This document shows, piece by piece, positions 59,039 to 64,000 of a stretch of 64,000 nt of DNA (positions are counted from its first letter, which is position 1; every line of letters starts with the position of its first letter). Made by a program: the position numbers and the translations under genes. The notes under the pieces were generated by a model, which was not told the DNA's origin, made no database searches, and worked only from the letters and a program-made list of their open reading frames with translations. Origin of the DNA: Bacteroidales bacterium (GTDB lineage Bacteria; Bacteroidota; Bacteroidia; Bacteroidales; VadinHA17); NCBI GenBank assembly GCA_021371855.1, contig JAJFVL010000018.1:496001-560000 (forward strand), read 5' to 3'.

Positions 59039-60040
59039 CTACTTCTTAAACATCAACCCAAGCTTAATATTTATAAATGAAGACCTTTCATCTAACCGCT
59101 GAACGAACAAGCCGGTACCCATGTTTAATGAAAGATGATCGTTTATGCTGCGATAAACGCCAAAGCCCGGATTAACGAACAGGCAACTGGGTTGTTCAAG
59201 CTTCTCAAGATCGAACAGAACACCGCTGTCGCCAAAGATGTAAGGTGTGAATTTTCTTTTGTTGAAGGTATACCGGACGTCGAGATATAACGGGGCCATC
59301 CACCCGGCGTCATAATAAGACAGTCCAACACCAATACCTGTAAGAAAGTGGTTGTTGATCACATAACCATTTATGGTGGTTATACCCCAGTAATAGCGTG
59401 AATAAGGCACGCTGATGTCACGAAGGCCAAAAGCGCCGGTAAGTTCCGTGTTGTTGAAATATCCTGCAACATCTTCGCGTCGCAGCGAATCGAGAAGAGA
59501 CGCCCTGGCAGAGGAATCAGACTGCATCATGGCAACCTGATCACTTATCACAGCAGACTGTTCGCTATTGTGTTTATCAAGGTCAGCTATTTGTGCCTGC
59601 AGATGCTCTATCTCTGAACGCAATGAACCGGCTTCGCTTACAAGAGTTTCTTTTTCCGCGTTGTTTTCATCTAAAGTCTTCTTAAGGGCCTCATAGTCAT
59701 ATTTATACTTCTTTTCCCTGGTGGCATAAGCATTATTATTATATGCCAGACGGTTATTCCTGGTCTGTTCTTTTGACAGATTGTCACTGAGGGTTACGTT
59801 TTCAGCTGTCACGATATTGTATCTGTCAGTGACCTCCTTAAGTACTTTTAAGAGGGAATCCCTTTCCCGGTTATAGTTGATCTCCGTACCGGTGAGTTTT
59901 TGTTCCAGAGTTTTCACCTGGTCATTTTTTTTGGAGTTCATCAATGCAAGGACTATTAATCCTCCGGCCAATAATATCCCGCCGGATAGTAAAATCAGGG
60001 GGACAATTGCCCTGTTCTTTTTTTTAGAGTCTTCTTCCAC
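59039..60040 (-). CDS. Envelope protein: membrane anchor, coiled coil and barrel-like domain
   Basis: A GTG start is required, because an in-frame stop lies close upstream. The 333-residue product has a charged N-terminus, one strong transmembrane helix (PLILLSGGILLAGGLIVLAL), a long coiled coil (about 40-185, EKKYKYDYEALKKTLDENNA), and a C-terminal beta-rich part (about 205-333) that ends GTGLFVQRLDERSSFINIKL then GLMFKK. The last part looks like outer-membrane porin-type strands with aromatic residues at the ends, yet the protein has an uncleaved inner-membrane-type helix. I know no named family. It could bridge the two membranes. Confidence 0.75.
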   Translation of the reverse strand: MEEDSKKKNRAIVPLILLSGGILLAGGLIVLALMNSKKNDQVKTLEQKLTGTEINYNRERDSLLKVLKEVTDRYNIVTAENVTLSDNLSKEQTRNNRLAYNNNAYATREKKYKYDYEALKKTLDENNAEKETLVSEAGSLRSEIEHLQAQIADLDKHNSEQSAVISDQVAMMQSDSSARASLLDSLRREDVAGYFNNTELTGAFGLRDISVPYSRYYWGITTINGYVINNHFLTGIGVGLSYYDAGWMAPLYLDVRYTFNKRKFTPYIFGDSGVLFDLEKLEQPSCLFVNPGFGVYRSINDHLSLNMGTGLFVQRLDERSSFINIKLGLMFKK

Positions 60041-60234
60041 GTCGTTAAAAATTAAATTATTAGGTTAATTCCGGTTACATTTTATTTAAAGGCAACAGCC
60101 TCACTATTAAAGTGTCGCGGGTTTATGCATCTTTCTCTTGTAAATTCTCCTTCAATCAGATCTGCGGACCTTCCAAGATAACTATTTTTTTAATACGGTG
60201 CGGGGTGTTATTTATGAAATATGGTGACCGAAAA

Positions 60235-60262
60235 GGCACGGATTACAAATCCGCGCCAGCGG
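60235..60262. repeat. Dispersed palindrome copy 3
   Basis: GGCACGGATTACAAATCCGC then GCCAGCGG. Confidence 0.9.
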
Positions 60263-60312
60263 TGGGGTATTTACCTGGCAACGATAAATGATAATAATTT
60301 TCGATTTGAAAA

Positions 60313-60340
60313 GGCACGGATTACAAATCCGCGCCAGCGG
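60313..60340. repeat. Dispersed palindrome copy 4
   Basis: Identical to copy 3 over 28 bp, 78 bp away, abutting the AAA ATPase stop codon. Confidence 0.9.
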
Positions 60341-61558
60341 TCAGGCATCTTCCATTAAGAAGTTTCTGATATTCATATGTTCGACTCCCTGAACAGTATT
60401 TTTGAATTTTTTATCTCCGGTTATAACCATCTTGGAATAATTATCTTCAATCTCCAGAAGGTTGCCAAATTCACGTTTAACTGTTTCTTCACTGTCAAGA
60501 GATAATGCAACCTGAATATAAATTCTTTCATTGTTTTTTGTCGCTATAAAATCAGTCTCATGATCCCTTTTCCACCCCGTAGTTACATCAAAACCTCTGA
60601 AAAGAAGCTCATTATAAACAACATTCTCAATTATTTTTGCTTTATCATCGGGTTTATAACCAATAATGGCATTGCGAATGCCTATATCTTCAAAATAATA
60701 TTTCTCCCCGGTCTCAAATATTCTTTTACCCTGAATATCATAACGCATTACTTTGCTTACCAGAAATGCATTAGCCAAATAACCAGTATATGCCTGTACC
60801 TGATTATGAGGGATCATAACCTTCTGTGATTTAAGGAAATCGCTTATGCTTTTTGAAGAGAACAAAGAACCTGTATTATCAGCCAAAAAACGGATAAGCT
60901 GTTCCAGGAAATGTGTATTGCGTAAATTGTACCGCATTACGACATCGCGATATATTATAGAATTATAGATATTTTTAAGATATTCAAATACAACCTCTTC
61001 ATTCATTTTAAGGTTCACCAGAAAAGGCAGGCCGCCAAAGATAAAATACCTATCCAGATTTTCTTCAGTATCTTTAATGTTATGAAAAAGAAGAAACTCC
61101 GAATAAGAGAGACTATAAATCCTGAATTCGATCGTCCTTCCCCCAAGAAATGTTGCAAACTCTCCCGATAATAAATTAGCATTACTGCCTGTGATATAAA
61201 TATCATTTTTTTCATTAAGCAGTAACGATCTTACCGCTTTCTCAAATCCCGGAACCTCCTGAATCTCATCAATGAATATGTAATTGATTTTCCCAATAGC
61301 CGACTTTTCCTCTACATACTTCACTAAATCAGAGGACGTTGTAATAAAATCAAACCTGATATCCTCATTATTAATATAGATAATGTTTGCATCAGCATCT
61401 TCATTCAAAATCTTCTTAATGATCTGAAAAAGCATATAACTTTTTCCTACTCTTCGCTGACCGGTGAAAACTTTTATTACGGGTATTCTGATAAATGGTT
61501 CAACTCTTGCAGTATATACCTTTCGTTCAATAATATTTTCGGGAAAAGTCATGTACAA
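60341..61558 (-). CDS. AAA ATPase with DUF4143 domain
   Basis: The 405-residue protein is of the archaeal-ATPase-like family widespread in anaerobes. It has Walker A FTGQRRVGKSYML, Walker B NYIFIDEIQEVPGFE, the sensor strand IYITGSNANLLSGEFATFLG, and the C-terminal DUF4143 part with WKRDHETDFIATKNNERIYI, which resembles a degenerate restriction-endonuclease fold (E-xDF-...-Q in place of E-xD-...-K). Function is unknown; such genes are often mobile or present in many copies, and some have been suggested to be antitoxin- or defence-like. A second in-frame ATG two codons later (61552) could be the real start. It is flanked by dispersed palindromes. Confidence 0.85.
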   Translation of the reverse strand: MYMTFPENIIERKVYTARVEPFIRIPVIKVFTGQRRVGKSYMLFQIIKKILNEDADANIIYINNEDIRFDFITTSSDLVKYVEEKSAIGKINYIFIDEIQEVPGFEKAVRSLLLNEKNDIYITGSNANLLSGEFATFLGGRTIEFRIYSLSYSEFLLFHNIKDTEENLDRYFIFGGLPFLVNLKMNEEVVFEYLKNIYNSIIYRDVVMRYNLRNTHFLEQLIRFLADNTGSLFSSKSISDFLKSQKVMIPHNQVQAYTGYLANAFLVSKVMRYDIQGKRIFETGEKYYFEDIGIRNAIIGYKPDDKAKIIENVVYNELLFRGFDVTTGWKRDHETDFIATKNNERIYIQVALSLDSEETVKREFGNLLEIEDNYSKMVITGDKKFKNTVQGVEHMNIRNFLMEDA

Positions 61559-61833
61559 TCTTTTAGTTATACTTCAAACTTTTAGCAAATATACATCTTT
61601 TTGTAAGTATAATTACATCTTTTTTCCAATAGAATACATCCATTTAGCAGTATAACATTTTAAGTTGCAAGAAAAAAGCCTGAGATAAAAGACGAAGACA
61701 AAAGACAAAAGTCGAAGCGAAGCGAAGACCTCCGACGAAACTACGTTTGTCGGAGCAAGCCTGACCGAATCAAAGATCCTGACCGTAGCGTCAGGAGCGT
61801 CAGTGTATAAAGATAAAAGATGTTTCTGTGGGG
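61559..61833. other. Intergenic hairpin island
   Basis: No gene is visible. It contains two perfect hairpins, CTCCGAC / GTCGGAG with a 12-base loop (61730-61755) and TCCTGAC / GTCAGGA with a 6-base loop (61777-61796), and AAGACAAAAG-type strings that are shared with the duplicated block near 63.0-63.5 kb. Confidence 0.55.
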
Positions 61834-61861
61834 GGCACGGATTGCAAATCCGCGCCAGCGG
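61834..61861. repeat. Dispersed palindrome copy 5
   Basis: GGCACGGATTGCAAATCCGC then GCCAGCGG; followed by a partial repeat of GCCAGCGGTGG. Confidence 0.88.
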
Positions 61862-61886
61862 TGCCAGCGGTGGGGAGGGTAGCATA

Positions 61887-62050
61887 TTGATAAACCCCTT
61901 TAAGATTTTGAACAATCACTCTCGCTTGTTGATAAACCCCTTTAAGGTATTGAACAATCACTTTCGTATATTTATAAATCCCTTTGAGATTATTATAATG
62001 CCCTTTCGTTTTTATGTTATCGCCTTTGAGTTGTTCAGAAATTGCTTTAA
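61887..62050. repeat. 42 bp tandem repeat, four degenerating copies
   Basis: Copies start at 61887, 61929, 61971 and 62011 (periods 42, 42 and 40). The core is TTGATAAACCCCTTTAAGGT. On the minus strand it reads as a 14-residue unit resembling YLKGVYQQARVIVQ, in the same frame as the gene at 62085-62828 but after its stop. Confidence 0.8.
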
Positions 62051-62084
62051 TATTTGTATAAACTACTCGGGCATTATTACTTAT

Positions 62085-62828
62085 TTATCTGGGTCTGGTA
62101 AATTTCAGACTTCCGATCTGCTTATACTGGGAGCTATTTGCACCAAACACAGATTTAACATAGGCTTTTACATCGTATGCAACATCTATCATGCCGGTAA
62201 TATCTTTGTACAAAACATTGTTCCGGGCAATACGGGCATTGCTTAAGGGTATTGCTGCATTTACAACAGCATCATTTTTTGTTTTTAACTCATTATACAA
62301 TCCTGACAGGGCATCCACTTTTAAGTCAGCTTCGTTTGGAGTATAAAGTTCAATGCTGCTTAAGAGTTTTATAAGCTTATCGAAGTTATCCAACCGGCTG
62401 TCATAACTCATCTGGGAGGCTGATATCTCAACCACTTCTTTTCCTGCTGCAGAAATATTATCTTTTTCTTCCTTCGACATTTTTGGGGTTGCCCTGACAC
62501 CCTGAATTTTACGTGCCAGGGTTTTCGCGCTTTCATCAACATGGTCTGTGGTATCAGTTGCTATGAGAGCATTAATCAGGCGGGTAACCAATTTGCTTAA
62601 AGGACCGAAAGCCGCTTCCCTGGCTGCAACTGCATTGCTAAAGGCTGGCAGCGCTTTATTTACTCCTCCTATTACAATTTTAGCGCTGTCTGAAAGGGAC
62701 AGCAACGCTTCAACTTTAATGGAAGTTTTTGAAGGATTGTAATCTGTTCCATAACCTTTTACGGAGACAGTCAACTCATCGAAGTTGGCCACATTCTTTG
62801 CATGGCCTGTTTCTGTGGTACTTGCCAT
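62085..62828 (-). CDS. Hypothetical protein of a Bacteroidota-type family (MASTTETGHAKNVANF start)
   Basis: The 247-residue protein begins MASTTETGHAKNVANFDELT, a start I associate with a small unnamed Bacteroidota family. It is rich in helix-forming, Ala/Ser/Lys-rich sequence with TDYNPSKTSIKVEALLSLSD early, REAAFGPLSKLVTRLINALI at the middle and ITGMIDVAYDVKAYVKSVFG late. No signal peptide or membrane helix is visible, so it is probably cytoplasmic. Its frame stays open for about 85 codons past its stop, encoding a 14-residue repeat. Neighbours are repeats and an AAA ATPase; no function can be assigned. Confidence 0.7.
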   Translation of the reverse strand: MASTTETGHAKNVANFDELTVSVKGYGTDYNPSKTSIKVEALLSLSDSAKIVIGGVNKALPAFSNAVAAREAAFGPLSKLVTRLINALIATDTTDHVDESAKTLARKIQGVRATPKMSKEEKDNISAAGKEVVEISASQMSYDSRLDNFDKLIKLLSSIELYTPNEADLKVDALSGLYNELKTKNDAVVNAAIPLSNARIARNNVLYKDITGMIDVAYDVKAYVKSVFGANSSQYKQIGSLKFTRPR

Positions 62829-62994
62829 AACTTTAAAATTTTAAATTATTAAAAAGTAAAATTTTCATGTTAGCGATAACATATATTGCTACATGTCAGA
62901 AACAGCACTTTTGTGACACAGAATTTTAAACTTTTTTAACAAATATGATTTTTTTCAGAGGTTACTTTCAGAAGGCGGAAGGCGGAAGGCGGTA

Positions 62995-63107
62995 GGCAGA
63001 AGGTAGCAGCGTAGAGCGTAGAGCGGGGAGCTTAAGATAAAAGACAAAAGTACAAAGATAAAAGATGGTTCAGGGAGAGGGCACGGATTACAAATCCGCG
63101 CCAGCGG
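62995..63107. repeat. Direct duplication, left copy (ends in palindrome copy 6)
   Basis: Begins GGCAGAAGGTAGCAGCG, continues with AGAGCGGGGAGCTTAAGATA and AAAGATAAAAGATGGTTCAG, and ends with dispersed palindrome copy 6 (63080-63107, GGCACGGATTACAAATCCGC then GCCAGCGG). It matches 63387-63503 with few differences. Confidence 0.85.
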
Positions 63108-63386
63108 TGGTTGTTTTGCCTGATTGTCTCGGGCCTGTCAGAGAGACAACAGGAAATTTTTCAAGCATCTTTTTCAGATGTTCACTTATCTGACGGGCTA
63201 CAATCATATTATGTTATTTTGCAATGTCACTGCAAATTTACATATTTTTAATGTTTTTCCCTAAATATTAAATTGTCAAGGTACTCATTTATGGATGGTT
63301 TAATTGATTGAGGCGTATAGGACGCTTCAAATTAACAAATAAATGTATCCACGAAACAACCTCGCCTGTTTGCGTTTCAGGCAGAA

Positions 63387-63503
63387 GGCAGGAGGTAGCA
63401 GCGGAGAGCGTGGAGCGCAGAGCGGGGAGCTTAAGATAAAAGACAAAAGTATAAAGATAAAAGATGGTTCAGGGGGGCACGGATTGCAAATCCGCGCCAG
63501 CGA
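63387..63503. repeat. Direct duplication, right copy (ends in palindrome copy 7)
   Basis: Same order as the left copy: GGCAGGAGGTAGCAGCGG, AGAGCGGGGAGCTTAAGATA, AAAGATAAAAGATGGTTCAG, then palindrome copy 7 (63476-63503, GGCACGGATTGCAAATCCGC then GCCAGCGA). Same orientation, start points 392 bp apart. Confidence 0.85.
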
Positions 63504-63552
63504 TGGCGGAAGGCAGAAGGCATTACGCTCTACGCTCACCTCTTTCTCCCCC

Positions 63553-63960
63553 TCACTCCTCACTCCTCACTCCTTGTCTCTTCACCTCCATTCCCACGAC
63601 TGTACCGATCACCATCCCTGTTATGTTCGACAATATATCAAACCAGTCGAATGAGCGATGCGGGACAAATTGTTGAATGACTTCAAGGAAACATACCACC
63701 AGGGCAAGACCCAGAAGTTTCAACAGGAATGATCCCGCATCTTTTGTTGTCCTTTCTAAATCAAAACTGTTTATATATAAAAAGAACAATATGAAACAGA
63801 ACAGTGCATGACCAAGATAATCGCACGGGCAATGGAAAAACAAACGCTTATGAAAATTCAATCCTGCAGGTAGAAAAAAATATAAAGCAACAAAGATTAC
63901 CAGGAATATCCTAAACAGAGATGAATAGCTTTTAGCAGAATGAGTCAATTGAAGATGCAT
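63553..63960 (-). CDS. VanZ-like membrane protein
   Basis: The 135-residue protein has about four hydrophobic segments (IFLVIFVALYFFLPAGLNFH; LGHALFCFILFFLYINSFDL; KLLGLALVVCFLEVIQQFVP) and the VanZ-like end SFDWFDILSNITGMVIGTVV. VanZ-type proteins are linked to glycopeptide tolerance, but most Bacteroidota members have no such proven role. The gene is the last in the window; its 3' end abuts the repeat-rich intergenic region. Confidence 0.82.
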   Translation of the reverse strand: MHLQLTHSAKSYSSLFRIFLVIFVALYFFLPAGLNFHKRLFFHCPCDYLGHALFCFILFFLYINSFDLERTTKDAGSFLLKLLGLALVVCFLEVIQQFVPHRSFDWFDILSNITGMVIGTVVGMEVKRQGVRSEE

Positions 63961-64000
63961 TGTTTACTTTTATGGAATTATTGCCAGAAGGCAGAAGGCT

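Larger units (their letters stand above)
60041..60340. other. Intergenic region with two palindrome copies
   Basis: No gene is visible in this 300 bp stretch. It holds copies 3 and 4 of the dispersed palindrome; copy 4 ends right at the stop of the AAA ATPase gene. Confidence 0.6.
62829..63552. other. Repeat-rich intergenic region
   Basis: No gene can be supported. It contains the promoter side of the gene at 62085-62828, GGAAGGCGGAAGGC-type simple repeats (about 62971-63003), both copies of a ~115 bp direct duplication, and an AT-rich stretch (63108-63386) with no recognisable element. Confidence 0.6.

Noticed and set aside
61803..62246. 147-residue plus-strand frame with INPFK repeats
   Set aside because: It is the antisense of the 42 bp tandem repeat and of the end of the gene at 62085-62828; the frame is open because the repeat length is a multiple of three.
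58881..63503. CRISPR array
   Set aside because: The palindromes are irregularly spaced (50 bp to more than 1 kb), separated by genes, and no cas genes are present.
63343..63676. Plus-strand frames over the duplicated block
   Set aside because: They consist of the direct duplication, the palindrome and antisense VanZ sequence.

Overview
The window comes from a member of the Bacteroidota, most likely an anaerobic, probably uncultured Bacteroidales relative. Several independent signs agree. Start codons have little or no Shine-Dalgarno sequence. The best promoters fit the phylum's TTTG / TAnnTTTG pattern. Phylum-typical gene pairs are present: tamL with a TrmH-type methyltransferase, and porT with ubiE. 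An S46 dipeptidyl peptidase and DUF3467 next to rpoC point the same way. Anaerobic life is suggested by a glycyl radical enzyme of the 4-hydroxyproline dehydratase type with its radical-SAM activase, a giant BadF/HgdC-type acyl-CoA dehydratase activase, ferredoxin proteins, and Oad-type and malic enzymes.

Layout. 1-2.4 kb: a sugar-type cluster on the minus strand (ROK kinase, MFS transporter, start of a Tat-exported Gfo/Idh/MocA oxidoreductase). 2.7-7.3 kb: malic enzyme, a cytidylate-kinase-like protein, a lipoprotein, and an NfeD-SPFH pair. 7.3-10.7 kb: hypD/hypE. 11.2-17.5 kb: a small secreted protein, an Oad/PycB-like protein that has lost its biotin-attachment lysine, a 7TMR-DISM histidine kinase, a Crp/Fnr regulator, and a divergent ferredoxin gene with a near-perfect Crp/Fnr dyad between the last two. 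17.7-22 kb: the 1420-residue activase. 22-29.5 kb: pdxB, a secreted coiled-coil protein, a DPP11-like peptidase, and a four-gene block (DUF2520, KdsC-like HAD phosphatase, UbiA prenyltransferase, Maf).

29.6-44.7 kb is the translation/transcription core, all read on the minus strand: rpsU-xerC-hpf, then tRNA-Thr/Tyr/Gly/Thr-tuf-tRNA-Trp-secE-nusG-rplK-rplA-rplJ-rplL-rpoB-rpoC-DUF3467. The order is strikingly like E. coli thrU-tyrU-glyT-thrT-tufB-secE-nusG-rplKAJL-rpoBC. Two very good promoters, an rplL-rpoB hairpin and a terminal terminator can be seen.

45-58.8 kb: a ComEA-like HhH protein, tamL/trmH, an MFS transporter, a three-gene membrane redox cluster of unknown role, a nested inverted-repeat element, an FAD dehydrogenase, porT-ubiE, an SDR and a WecA-type sugar-phosphate transferase. 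58.8-64 kb is a repeat-rich accessory tail: seven copies of a ~28 bp palindrome, a ~115 bp direct duplication, a 42 bp tandem repeat in frame behind a Bacteroidota-type hypothetical protein, an AAA-DUF4143 ATPase, an envelope protein with coiled coil and barrel-like domain, and a VanZ-like protein.

The items most worth following up are the nested palindrome at 53.1-53.6 kb, the biotin-less Oad-like protein, the Crp/Fnr-ferredoxin control region, the redox cluster at 50.8-53.1 kb, and the hypothetical gene at 62.1-62.8 kb whose frame stays open into a repeat-coding tail after its stop. I found no CRISPR array, rRNA, intact insertion sequence or prophage.
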